From CAXBGS01 sp963975425 (GTDB lineage: Bacteria; Planctomycetota; Planctomycetia; Pirellulales; Pirellulaceae): 64,000 nucleotides of DNA. Where the stretch lies: NCBI GenBank assembly GCA_963975425.1, contig CAXBGS010000001.1:434001-498000 (forward strand). The letters are read 5' to 3'. The position numbers and the translations under genes were made by a program. Positions 51,789 through 60,570 of the stretch are shown piece by piece (positions within the stretch are counted from its first letter, which is position 1; every line of letters starts with the position of its first letter). A model generated the notes under the pieces. The model was given only the letters and a program-made list of their open reading frames with translations, did not search any database and was not told where the DNA came from.

Positions 51789-54263
51789 CTATTCGTCCAA
51801 CACCGGCGGCGCTGGAACGGGCGGCAACATCACTTCGGCGATCTTGCCGTTCTTTTGAATTTCGTTTCCTCGTCCTCCGCGGGACGTGATGCGGTACTTT
51901 GCTGTCGAGACCGTCTTCTTTGCACCGCGATTGGTTTTGACGGTCAACAGATCCCGTTCACCTTTGGACGCTTTGAAGCCGAGTATTTTGTCGCCGCTGG
52001 CGAGTCGGATCAGCGTGACACCTTTGCCGGGACCGGAAAGGTAATTGATCTCTTCCACTTCACAAACCATCGCACGACAGGCTTCCGAGATCGCCAAAAT
52101 GACTTCGCTGCCGTCGATCATTTGCACGTCAATGATCGATGCGCCCGCCGCGACGCGGGCGTAGCGACGACCGCTGCGTGTCGATGGCTCGGAAAAGTTT
52201 TCCAATCCGAATCTTAACGCAAACCCGTTGCTGCTAACGGCAACGGCGTGAACGTCCGGGCAATAGTCGGGGTGCTTGGGGTCTTCTTTGTAATTACCGA
52301 TCAGTCGTGGGTCGAAGGAAACGGCCGCAACGATTTTCTCGCCGTCCTTTAATTTGAATAGTTTTTGAATCGGTTCACCGAACCCCGTCGATGCGGGGAT
52401 ATCGATCATACGAGCGGTATAACAAACGCCCAATGAGCTGAACAAACCGATCGTTTCACGTGTGCTGCCGGCCAGACAGGCCAACACACTGTCGCCTTGG
52501 CGAACGCGACTTTTGTTGGGATCGGAAATCTGTTTTTGGCGTTTGACCCAACCGTCCTTGGTGATCAAGACGTTGCAGTTTTCGGCCAGGATGAAGTCTT
52601 CGGCCGTGTATTCAGGCTCTTCGACGACGGTGTCGATCTTGGTCCTTCGTTTTCCCTCTTCGGTCTTACCGTACTCGTTGATCAAGTCTTCGATTTCGCC
52701 GCGGATGATCTTCCATCGCCCCGAGGAACCGTAATCTTCCGCGTCGTCGGCAAGCAGTTTCTTGATCTCGCGGACGCGTTTCTTTTTGTCTTTCAGTTCA
52801 TCCAAGATCACGTTGATTTCCAACCGCGCCAGCCGATACAGCTTTAGCTCCAAAATGGCGTCGGTCTGCTCGGCATCCAAACCGCCTTTGGCGGCAGGAA
52901 ATCGCTTCATGATCTTTTCGGCGGCGTCCGCTTTACCGTCGCTGCGGCGGATGATGCGAAGGATTTCGTCGAGCGCGTCAAAGATCAACGCGAATCCGTT
53001 CAAGATATGAATGCGGCTTTCCAGCCGTTTCAATTCGTTCTCGAGGCGTTTCGTCAAAACTTCCAGACGGAAGTGCAAGAAATGCCAGAGGACTTCTTTT
53101 AGTCCCAAGCGGTTGGGCGCGCCGACTTCTGGGTTTTCCGTCGGTACCAGGCAGGTCAAGTTGACGTTGAAATTCGTTTGCAGCTGTGTGTGCTTGTACA
53201 AGTACGCCAGAACTTTGTTCTCGTCGGCGTCTTTTTTCAGCATCACATCGACGCGAATCTCGTCGGTCGACAAGTCGCGGACTTCGGTGACCAGCGGCAG
53301 CTTTCCGCTGTACACGATTTCGCTGATCCGTTCGACCATCGCGGCCTTATTGACGCCAAAGGGGATCGACGTGATCTGCAGCACACGGCCGCTACGCGAA
53401 GTGCCGGTGACCTTGGTCGTGCCGCGCAGTTTGATGGTGCCCTGGCCGGTCGCGTAAATTTCTCGCAATTCTTCCTTGGTATTGGTGACTTGGCCGCCGG
53501 TCGGAAAGTCCGGTCCCTGGACGGCGTCGTTAGCCACCAGTTGATAATCTTTAATTTCGGGATCACGCAGCAGTTTCAATAGCGCGTTGCAGACCTCGCG
53601 CAAATTGTGCGGCGGAATATTGGTTGCCATTCCGACGGCAATCCCCGTGGCACCGTTGACCAATAGATTGGGCACGCGACTGGGCAACACAACCGGTTCT
53701 TCGCGACTGCCGTCATAGTTCGGCTTGAACGCGACGGTGCGCGTCCCGAGGTCCGTCAGGACTTCGCCAGAGATCGCCGTCAGTCGACACTCGGTGTATC
53801 GCATGGCCGCCGCGTTGTCACCATCGACGCTGCCGAAGTTACCGCTGCCATCGACCAAGGGCATCCGAAGCGAGAACGGCTGAGCCATCCGCACAAGCGC
53901 CTCATAGATCGAACTGTCGCCATGCGGGTGATAGTTACCCATCACATCGCCGACGACTTTGGCGCACTTGCGATGCTTGGCCGCCGCGGTCAGCCCCTGT
54001 TGACTCATCGTGTACAGGATTCGCCGCTGAACCGGTTTTAGTCCGTCACGAACATCGGGAAGCGCACGACTGGTGATGACCGAAAGAGAATAATTCAGAT
54101 AACGACTTTGCGCCGCATGTCGCAGTGGAATGGCGCGCAGCAACTGATCATCGACGGCATCAAACAGCGAACCATTGCCGGACTCCCCGTTGGAACGACG
54201 CTTCGATTTGCGGCCGCCTGATTTACCGCTGGACGAACTGTTTTGCCGACGACGCTTTGCCAC
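51789..54263 (-). CDS. parC: Topoisomerase IV subunit A
   Basis: About 824 residues. The breakage-reunion core has SRALPDVRDGLKPVQRRILY, GNYHPHGDSSIYEALVRMAQ and the catalytic Tyr in AAMRYTECRL (about 153). The C-terminal beta-pinwheel lacks a clear GyrA box. The N-terminal 50 residues are basic and Ser-rich. The frame opens at 54326; a GTG at 54263 with AAGGAT in good position gives VAKRRRQNSSSS and is taken as start. The order parC-parE is operon-like. Confidence 0.93.
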   Translation of the reverse strand: MAKRRRQNSSSSGKSGGRKSKRRSNGESGNGSLFDAVDDQLLRAIPLRHAAQSRYLNYSLSVITSRALPDVRDGLKPVQRRILYTMSQQGLTAAAKHRKCAKVVGDVMGNYHPHGDSSIYEALVRMAQPFSLRMPLVDGSGNFGSVDGDNAAAMRYTECRLTAISGEVLTDLGTRTVAFKPNYDGSREEPVVLPSRVPNLLVNGATGIAVGMATNIPPHNLREVCNALLKLLRDPEIKDYQLVANDAVQGPDFPTGGQVTNTKEELREIYATGQGTIKLRGTTKVTGTSRSGRVLQITSIPFGVNKAAMVERISEIVYSGKLPLVTEVRDLSTDEIRVDVMLKKDADENKVLAYLYKHTQLQTNFNVNLTCLVPTENPEVGAPNRLGLKEVLWHFLHFRLEVLTKRLENELKRLESRIHILNGFALIFDALDEILRIIRRSDGKADAAEKIMKRFPAAKGGLDAEQTDAILELKLYRLARLEINVILDELKDKKKRVREIKKLLADDAEDYGSSGRWKIIRGEIEDLINEYGKTEEGKRRTKIDTVVEEPEYTAEDFILAENCNVLITKDGWVKRQKQISDPNKSRVRQGDSVLACLAGSTRETIGLFSSLGVCYTARMIDIPASTGFGEPIQKLFKLKDGEKIVAAVSFDPRLIGNYKEDPKHPDYCPDVHAVAVSSNGFALRFGLENFSEPSTRSGRRYARVAAGASIIDVQMIDGSEVILAISEACRAMVCEVEEINYLSGPGKGVTLIRLASGDKILGFKASKGERDLLTVKTNRGAKKTVSTAKYRITSRGGRGNEIQKNGKIAEVMLPPVPAPPVLDE

Positions 54264-54326
54264 TTCTTGAATATCCTTTTCGTATTGGTGCGGTGCCACC
54301 GCTTTCGATGCTGCGGTGCCCCGCAC

Positions 54327-54761
54327 ATGAGAACGCTGATCGGCCGGTTGCCGTTGGGCCTATACCGTTTCGGCAATCCACACGTCGGTGGACTTGGGAT
54401 AATCGCCAAAACGACCCGATGCTTTTTCGACCGCCCGAGTTAGCCCGTCGGACGCTCCGCAGGCGTTAAGTTAGGAAACTTGCACGGGCAATACCAGCCA
54501 GCTTGGTTGGGCAGCCTCTTACGGCCGAGCCAACCACACGCTTTATATCGGTCAGCGGCATCAAAACGAAACCGTGGATCGCGAAAACATGGCCGGATCA
54601 ATTGCCAAAGATCACCGTTGACGCCGATTGGGCCGAAAAGATCGATACACAAATCAATCGATCCCGTGGCAGGTTCAATGGATGAGCCTTCAGCGGATGG
54701 ACCCAGGACAACGGATTCCGGGACCGTGTATCCCGAGATGACCGACGCAAGGATGACACTC
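54327..54761. other. Intergenic stretch, doubtful small frames
   Basis: About 435 bases between parC and a secreted protein gene. A 60-codon plus frame (54503-54685, TTG start) ends in DADWAEKIDTQINRSRG, and a 107-codon minus frame (54440-54763) overlaps it. Neither has a good start signal or a recognisable family; one could be a gene remnant. Confidence 0.35.
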
Positions 54762-55256
54762 ATGGCGATTTCGCGAATAGCATTGGGCTTGGCCGCGCTG
54801 ATAGCAACTACCGCGGGCGTAGCAACGGCGGGTGGATACGGTGGCGAGCATATCGTCGGTCAGCAAGTGGTCAGTGATACGGCTTCGGGCGAAAGCTACA
54901 CCGACGATGCCGGTGACAGCTATGTCGGCGACATGTCGCCTGACGCGGCCGGATGCATCGGACGCAGCTACGGCCAGCCCGATCTGTTCTACAACTATTT
55001 CACGCAGGGATACTGCAACCAGACCAACGCGCAATTGTACTTGTCACCGGGTCCGGTTCCGCCAAACGTTGGCCACACGTTCACAACGTACCAACCGTTC
55101 TATCCGCACGAATACTTGTACTGGCACAAGAATCGATTTCACAACTATTACGACAACGGTCGCGGCATGAACCGCACCCGCGCGCTGTACTACGCACCTC
55201 CGGTAAAAACCGCACTCAGCAATTTTTACTGGAACAAGATTCGGTTACCCCGTTAG
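54762..55256 (+). CDS. Secreted Tyr/His-rich protein
   Basis: 164 residues. A signal peptide (MAISRIALGLAALIATTAG, cleaved after about VATA) is followed by a Gly/Asp/Ser-rich segment and an aromatic domain (FYNYFTQGYCNQTNAQLYL, FYPHEYLYWHKNRFHNYYDN). The family is unknown to me but the type is common in Planctomycetota. The ATG at 54762 has AAGGA at a good distance; an in-frame ATG at 54753 is the alternative. It precedes another secreted protein of related flavour. Confidence 0.8.
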   Translation: MAISRIALGLAALIATTAGVATAGGYGGEHIVGQQVVSDTASGESYTDDAGDSYVGDMSPDAAGCIGRSYGQPDLFYNYFTQGYCNQTNAQLYLSPGPVPPNVGHTFTTYQPFYPHEYLYWHKNRFHNYYDNGRGMNRTRALYYAPPVKTALSNFYWNKIRLPR

Positions 55257-55399
55257 TACCGATCGCTGATCGTCACCGAACAGCGTTCCACCAGAGAACC
55301 AGCGGAAGTCGCCCTGACTTTCGGTCCACCCAGTCGCCGTCCGCATCGCATGGCGGATAGCACGACGCAAACGCCGCCCTTTACATTCGGACGAATAAT

Positions 55400-55777
55400 A
55401 TGACCCGACACATCCTGCTCGCCGCCGGCTTGTTGACCGCCGCGTTCGTTTCGACCGGCACCGAAGCCAAGGCCGGCGACCCCTACGCGATGACGCAAGT
55501 CTGGGCGCACAACTTTTCGATGGACCGTCCTTGGCACGGCGGATACTACGCTCAGTCATACGGTCAGCCAACCGCCGTTGTCGTGCCGCCCACGGCGCAC
55601 ATGCGTCAATCCTATTCCTGGGGCGTCAGCCAGAATCTGATGTATCCGATTCATCACCAGTTCGGCCGCAGTGCAAACTCGCCGGGCGCTGCACCGGGCG
55701 GAAGATTCCGTGCGACCCCACCTTGGCCCAGTCATACCGATCAGTTCGGTTATTACTATGTGCGCAGCCCTTGGTAA
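55400..55777 (+). CDS. Small secreted aromatic-rich protein
   Basis: 125 residues with a signal peptide (ILLAAGLLTAAFVSTGTEAKA|GD) and a mature part rich in Tyr, Trp, Pro and His (MDRPWHGGYYAQSYGQPTAV; HHQFGRSANSPGAAPGGRF). No catalytic motif. It follows the previous secreted gene by 143 bases and is followed by a strong terminator. Role unknown; cell-surface protein is likely. Confidence 0.78.
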   Translation: MTRHILLAAGLLTAAFVSTGTEAKAGDPYAMTQVWAHNFSMDRPWHGGYYAQSYGQPTAVVVPPTAHMRQSYSWGVSQNLMYPIHHQFGRSANSPGAAPGGRFRATPPWPSHTDQFGYYYVRSPW

Positions 55778-55841
55778 GCCGAACCGGGTTTGGTGAATTG
55801 AAACCGAGTCCGAATTTCGAACCGAAACGAAAAAACACAAC

Positions 55842-55883
55842 GCTCGATTCCATGTCTTACGAGACTGGAATCGAGCTTTTTTT
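55842..55883 (+). terminator. Strong intrinsic terminator before cpaF
   Basis: GCTCGATTCCA / TGGAATCGAGC, extended by GTCT/AGAC around a TACG loop, followed by seven T. It separates the secreted protein genes from the cpaF operon, which begins 213 bases later. Confidence 0.92.
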
Positions 55884-56096
55884 GTTACTGCCTGTAACGA
55901 TTGCATCGGTCACGACGAAGGCAATACGTTTGATCCGCACTTTGGCGACTGCGGTGTCCTCACTCTTTGGGCAATCTCTGCCTGATGTCCCGCCTGCTGG
56001 CTAATTCCATTCTATGTTTTCGAGGATCCTTTGGTCTTGGGCCGAAGATCTGCACGGGAACAAACTCGGTATTAGGGACACAGGGACAAGACAACG

Positions 56097-57416
56097 ATGG
56101 CAGCTCCAAACGCACCCAGCGTAAAAGACAACAACCGCAACGATAAGTTTGAAGAAATCAAGCGCCGCATTCACGGCAAGCTGGTCGACAAACTGGACCT
56201 GTCTCGCGTCGGCGACTTGAAAGGCGATACGCTTAAACGTGAAATCCGCCTCGTGGTCGAGCACTTGTGCGACGCCGAAGACACCTTGTTGAATCGCCAA
56301 GAGCGCGAGCGCATCGTTGACGAAGTGATCGACGAGGTGCTGGGCCTGGGACCTTTGGAATTGATCCTCAAAGATCCCAAAGTTAGCGATATTTTGATCA
56401 ACGGACCTCACAACATCTACGTCGAAAAAGGCGGCCAGATGCAGAAGTCCGAAGTGATTTTTCGCGACAACAAACACTTGATGCAAATCATCGACCGAAT
56501 CGTCAGTAAAGTGGGGCGACGTGTCGATGAGACCTCGCCGATGGTCGATGCTCGACTGGAAGACGGCTCGCGGGTCAACGCGATTATCCCGCCGCTGGCT
56601 TTAGACGGTGCCGCCGTCAGTATTCGACGTTTCGGCAGCAACCCGCTGAAGCTGGAAGACCTGCTGAATTACAAAGCATTCACGCCTGAGATGGTGATGC
56701 TGCTGGAGGGCTGTATCAAGGCTCGACTGAACATGATCATTGCCGGTGGTACCGGTTCGGGTAAAACGACGTTGTTGAACACGCTGTCATCTTTTATCGG
56801 TCACGAAGACCGCATCGTGACGATCGAGGATGCGGCCGAATTGCAGCTGCAACAAGACCACATTGTCCGTCTGGAAACACGACCACCGAACATCGAGGGC
56901 AACGGTGCAATCAGTGCGACCGACCTGGTGAAAAATGCACTGCGGATGCGTCCCGAACGGATCATCATCGGAGAATGTCGTGGTGGTGAGACGTTGGACA
57001 TGTTGCAGGCCATGAACACGGGTCACGACGGATCGTTGACCACGCTGCACGCCAACACGCCGCGCGACGCAATCGCCCGATTGGAAACGATGGTGATGAT
57101 GGCCGGATTCGACTTGCCGGTCAAAGCCATTCGCCAACAAATCTCTGGTGCCGTCGACGTGCTGATCCAGGCCAACCGTCTGCAAGGCGGACCGCGACGG
57201 GTCACGGCGATCACGGAAGTCGTCGGGATGGAGCAAGACACGATCGTCCTGCAAGACATTTACCGATACTCGCAACAGGGCATCGGCGAAGACGGTAAAG
57301 CGCACGGCCACTTTGAATGCACCGGTGTCCGACCGGGATTCATGGACAAATTAGAATCCGCCGGTGTGCGTCTGCCCGCCAGTGCGTTCCGCGAACGCGT
57401 CATCATGAAAGCCTAG
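56097..57416 (+). CDS. cpaF: Tad secretion ATPase CpaF (TadA)
   Basis: 439 residues. GGTGSGKTTLLNTL (Walker A, about 216-229), the Asp box region TIEDAAELQL, and GECRGGETLDMLQAMNTGHD with TTLHANTPRDA (Walker B and His box) define the PilT/VirB11-like secretion ATPase. It powers Flp pilus assembly at the inner membrane. Directly downstream are tadB and tadC, in the usual Tad order, but the other pilus genes are about 50 kb upstream. The leader of 213 bases after a terminator should contain the promoter. Confidence 0.96.
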   Translation: MAAPNAPSVKDNNRNDKFEEIKRRIHGKLVDKLDLSRVGDLKGDTLKREIRLVVEHLCDAEDTLLNRQERERIVDEVIDEVLGLGPLELILKDPKVSDILINGPHNIYVEKGGQMQKSEVIFRDNKHLMQIIDRIVSKVGRRVDETSPMVDARLEDGSRVNAIIPPLALDGAAVSIRRFGSNPLKLEDLLNYKAFTPEMVMLLEGCIKARLNMIIAGGTGSGKTTLLNTLSSFIGHEDRIVTIEDAAELQLQQDHIVRLETRPPNIEGNGAISATDLVKNALRMRPERIIIGECRGGETLDMLQAMNTGHDGSLTTLHANTPRDAIARLETMVMMAGFDLPVKAIRQQISGAVDVLIQANRLQGGPRRVTAITEVVGMEQDTIVLQDIYRYSQQGIGEDGKAHGHFECTGVRPGFMDKLESAGVRLPASAFRERVIMKA

Positions 57417-57494
57417 TCGGCGCGATCCTGATCGCAGTCGTTCACTCAATTGATACATCCATTCACCGCAACTTTCCTATTCAGTAGTCCAGCC

Positions 57495-58466
57495 ATGAGC
57501 GGAATTGTTATTGTCGTCGCCGTCGGTGTCTTCGTCGCATCGTTGATCGCATTTGCGGTCACCGTGTTGATGCCGGGTGCAGATTCCAACGCGACCGAAG
57601 ATCGCTTGGCCGAATTAGCGTCACGTCGTCGCGGCGGAAAACCGGACGAAGAAGAAGGCGGTTCGCTGCTGATGGCCGGCGGCATGGATGATTCGACTAA
57701 CATGCTCGCCAAACTACTCGGCGGCATGCCAAAGATCCAAGACTACTTGGACCAAGCCGGTTTCACGATGCCGCCGGCAAAGTTCGCCTTCATCTGTTTG
57801 GCCTTTTTTGGTGCCGGTATCGGGCTATGTGTCATCTCGCCGGTTCCGGTCCTGTTGGCACCCATCCTGGGCTTGGTGTTTGCGGTATTGCCGATCGCTT
57901 GGCTGCTGTTCAAACGTAAAAAACGTCTGCAAAAGTTCGGTGTACAGATCCCCGAAGCCCTTGAATTGCTGGGCCGATCTTTGCGGGCCGGCCACTCGTT
58001 GAACGCGGGTTTCGGCTTGGTCGCATCCGAAATGCAGGACCCTTTGGCAAAAGAGTTCGGCCGCTGTTTCGAAGAACAAAACCTGGGCATTCCGCTGGAG
58101 GAAGCGATCGAAGACATGGCCAAACGCGTCCCCAACATGGACCTTCGCTTCTTTGCGACCGCCGTCATCTTGCAGCGACAAACCGGTGGTGACTTGTCCG
58201 AAATTCTGGACAAGATCGGCCACCTCGTTCGCGAGCGACTGCAAATCCTGGGACAGATCCAGGCCCTGACCGGTGAAGGCCGGATGAGTGGAGCGGTGCT
58301 GCTCGCACTGCCTCCGGTGCTGTTCCTGGTCATGCTGAAACTGAACTACGAATACATCATGCAACTGTTCACGGACGAACTGGGTCGATACATGCTGGCC
58401 GCCGGTCTGGTGACTCAGATCGTTGGTGCGATCGTGATCAAGAAAATCATTACCATCCGCGTGTAA
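57495..58466 (+). CDS. tadB: Tad inner-membrane platform protein TadB
   Basis: 323 residues. An N-terminal helix, a polar linker, two helices, and the T2SSF domain (IPEALELLGRSLRAGHSLNA; DLRFFATAVILQRQTGGDLS) followed by two C-terminal helices. It forms with TadC the membrane platform over CpaF. A TTG frame start at 57450 is open, but the ATG at 57495 (MSGIVIVVAV) gives a normal helix start. Confidence 0.93.
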   Translation: MSGIVIVVAVGVFVASLIAFAVTVLMPGADSNATEDRLAELASRRRGGKPDEEEGGSLLMAGGMDDSTNMLAKLLGGMPKIQDYLDQAGFTMPPAKFAFICLAFFGAGIGLCVISPVPVLLAPILGLVFAVLPIAWLLFKRKKRLQKFGVQIPEALELLGRSLRAGHSLNAGFGLVASEMQDPLAKEFGRCFEEQNLGIPLEEAIEDMAKRVPNMDLRFFATAVILQRQTGGDLSEILDKIGHLVRERLQILGQIQALTGEGRMSGAVLLALPPVLFLVMLKLNYEYIMQLFTDELGRYMLAAGLVTQIVGAIVIKKIITIRV

Positions 58467-58572
58467 GACTCGTCCACACAATTCCGTCAAGCAACAACCC
58501 TTCCATCATTACTGCATCGCCCCGGGCTGTCGTTGAACGACAAGCATCCGGGAAACTTAGGAACGTGCCATC

Positions 58573-59547
58573 ATGACTACGTTACTGATCTTCGGCTTGG
58601 GACTGGATCCCATTACCGTCACATCGGTCGCCATCTTCGTCGCCGTCACGGCCATCGCGTGGGTCGCGATTGGGCGTGTCAGTGGAGACGACAAGCCTCG
58701 CGCCGAAGCTCGACTGGATATGCTGAAGCGTGGCGGCAAGGCGACCGCCGAAGACGAGAAACAACAGACCAAGAACGAAGCGTTGGCGTCGGTGCTTGAA
58801 AAGGCGACGTCGCCGTTGGCCGACAAGGTCACCGGCAGCGAAGAAGAAATGGGCAAGCTGCGCGAAAAACTGATGAACGCCGGTTTCCGGCGCGAATCGT
58901 CGCCGGTCGTGTTCAAAGGAATCCAGCTGATCTTGGCCGCCACCGGTGCGGTCATGGGTGGTGCGGTTGGATTGTTCACCGACGGTTTGACGCAAGGCAT
59001 GATGATGAAACTGGCGATCGGAGTGATCGTCGGTTTCGGTGTCCCACAGTTCATCCTGAACAGCATGGCGAAACGTCGCATGATGGCGGTCTTCTTGGGC
59101 CTTCCCGACGCATTGGACTTGATGGTCGTGTGTGTCGAAGCCGGCTTGGGGATGGACCAGGCCCTGCGAAAGGTCGCGGAAGAAATGTCCAAGAGTCACA
59201 AAGAAATTGGCGAAGAGTTTTCGATCGCCAACCAACAATTACAATTCGGTCGCCCGCGTTCGGAAGTCCTGCAGGCCCTCGGTTTCCGCAGCGGTGTGGA
59301 TGACTTGAAACAACTGGCATCGATCCTGATCCAGGCCGACAAGTTCGGCAGCAGTGTCGCCACCGCACTGCGTGTGCAAAGTGACGCGATGCGAACCAAG
59401 CGACGTCAAATTGCCGAAGAGAAAGCGGCCAAGACCGCGGTGAAGATGATCTTCCCGTTGGTGCTGTTCATCTTCCCAGGCATCTTCGTCGTGCTGGTCG
59501 GCCCTGCCGGCATCAGCATGTACCGCAACATGATCGCGGTCGAGTAG
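58573..59547 (+). CDS. tadC: Tad inner-membrane platform protein TadC
   Basis: 324 residues. T2SSF-domain protein with LPDALDLMVVCVEAGLGMDQ, and GVDDLKQLASILIQADKFGS, then a C-terminal helix (VKMIFPLVLFIFPGIFVVL). It pairs with TadB. Last gene of the second pilus cluster, followed by a small hairpin (GCTTGA/TCAAGC, 59553-59566) and a convergent gene. Confidence 0.93.
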   Translation: MTTLLIFGLGLDPITVTSVAIFVAVTAIAWVAIGRVSGDDKPRAEARLDMLKRGGKATAEDEKQQTKNEALASVLEKATSPLADKVTGSEEEMGKLREKLMNAGFRRESSPVVFKGIQLILAATGAVMGGAVGLFTDGLTQGMMMKLAIGVIVGFGVPQFILNSMAKRRMMAVFLGLPDALDLMVVCVEAGLGMDQALRKVAEEMSKSHKEIGEEFSIANQQLQFGRPRSEVLQALGFRSGVDDLKQLASILIQADKFGSSVATALRVQSDAMRTKRRQIAEEKAAKTAVKMIFPLVLFIFPGIFVVLVGPAGISMYRNMIAVE

Positions 59548-59625
59548 AAACCGCTTGATGTCAAGCAACCGACACCCGCCGCGAAGATTTCGATCGCGGA
59601 GCCTTTTGGGATCGTCGCTTGACGG

Positions 59626-60570
59626 TCAACCGGCCACATGCCCCGGGACGACAAGAACCGGATGCGGACTGCGGCGAATCCGGTCTTGGACAAATCCTTG
59701 ACCGAAGCGGTCGTCAACTTCCAGTGGCATCACGATCAACATCTTTTTCGATTCACTGAGCGGATTCGGCGGTGCGGCTTCGCCGGCCTGAGGTAGCAGG
59801 TGATATCTCAGCCCATCCGCGGCGGCTGTCTTTGCCATCGCACCGTGGATCGCTTGGTGCGTCTTGGTCAGCGCATCGCTGAACTGCTGTGAATCGATGG
59901 TCGCGTCCGGCGACAATGCTTCGATGATCGAACGAATGTTTTCGAATTGCTCTTTTTCGATCACTAAATTCAACGTGACCGTCGCACCGGCGCTGGCCAA
60001 ACCGAACACCCAGGCCGCCGCTTTCGTTTCGACATCACACTCACCGCCCACGACCATCGAAACGTTCGCGACACATTCCGACAAATGTTGATCGCCGCGA
60101 CGCATGATCAGGATCGGACACGGGCAACGTGACAACAGGACGTCGATCACGGTTCCCGCGCTATCGGTTCCGATATGTTCGAAGTCGCGACCGAACGGGC
60201 AGGGCACGATCAACACATCGACACTGTGCGTTTTGATGGCCGCCAGGATCGCATCATACGAATCACCGTCACCGCGCGCGATCGGGCGCGAACCGGACAC
60301 ATTCTGTGCGGCGGCGACGGCTAAGTCGTCATCATGCTGGCCGTCGCGAGCGTCCAAAACCAGCGTTTCAACATTGAACGTCTCTCGCAAATAGCTGGCC
60401 GCCTCTTTGGACGTTTCGTCTTGCGGCGATCCGTCCAAGACAAGCATCACTCGAGCGGGCTGGATGCGGGCAATCGCTGCCGCTTCGCCAACTTTTGACT
60501 TTTCGAACATTCGCATGGACGCGTCGACATCCCGGTCCAGATCGCTGTTGGATTGTGGGTCAGGTGGCAT
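59626..60570 (-). CDS. Universal stress protein with two UspA-like domains
   Basis: About 314 residues. The first domain begins ARVMLVLDGSPQDETSKEAA and contains VDVLIVPCPFGRDFEHIG and DVLLSRCPCPILIMRRG. The second (about 170-314) is more diverged but ends similarly (RIRRSPHPVLVVPGH). ATP-binding G-x2-G-x9-G(S/T) is not clear. Its ATG at 60570 lies 11 bases inside the end of the transporter gene, so the two are translationally coupled, suggesting it senses or regulates the transporter. Confidence 0.85.
   Translation of the reverse strand: MPPDPQSNSDLDRDVDASMRMFEKSKVGEAAAIARIQPARVMLVLDGSPQDETSKEAASYLRETFNVETLVLDARDGQHDDDLAVAAAQNVSGSRPIARGDGDSYDAILAAIKTHSVDVLIVPCPFGRDFEHIGTDSAGTVIDVLLSRCPCPILIMRRGDQHLSECVANVSMVVGGECDVETKAAAWVFGLASAGATVTLNLVIEKEQFENIRSIIEALSPDATIDSQQFSDALTKTHQAIHGAMAKTAAADGLRYHLLPQAGEAAPPNPLSESKKMLIVMPLEVDDRFGQGFVQDRIRRSPHPVLVVPGHVAG

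Noticed and set aside
1..54263. gyrB and parE as a duplicated gene
   Set aside because: Their C-terminal motifs are of gyrase and topoisomerase IV type respectively, the ordinary pair of enzymes.
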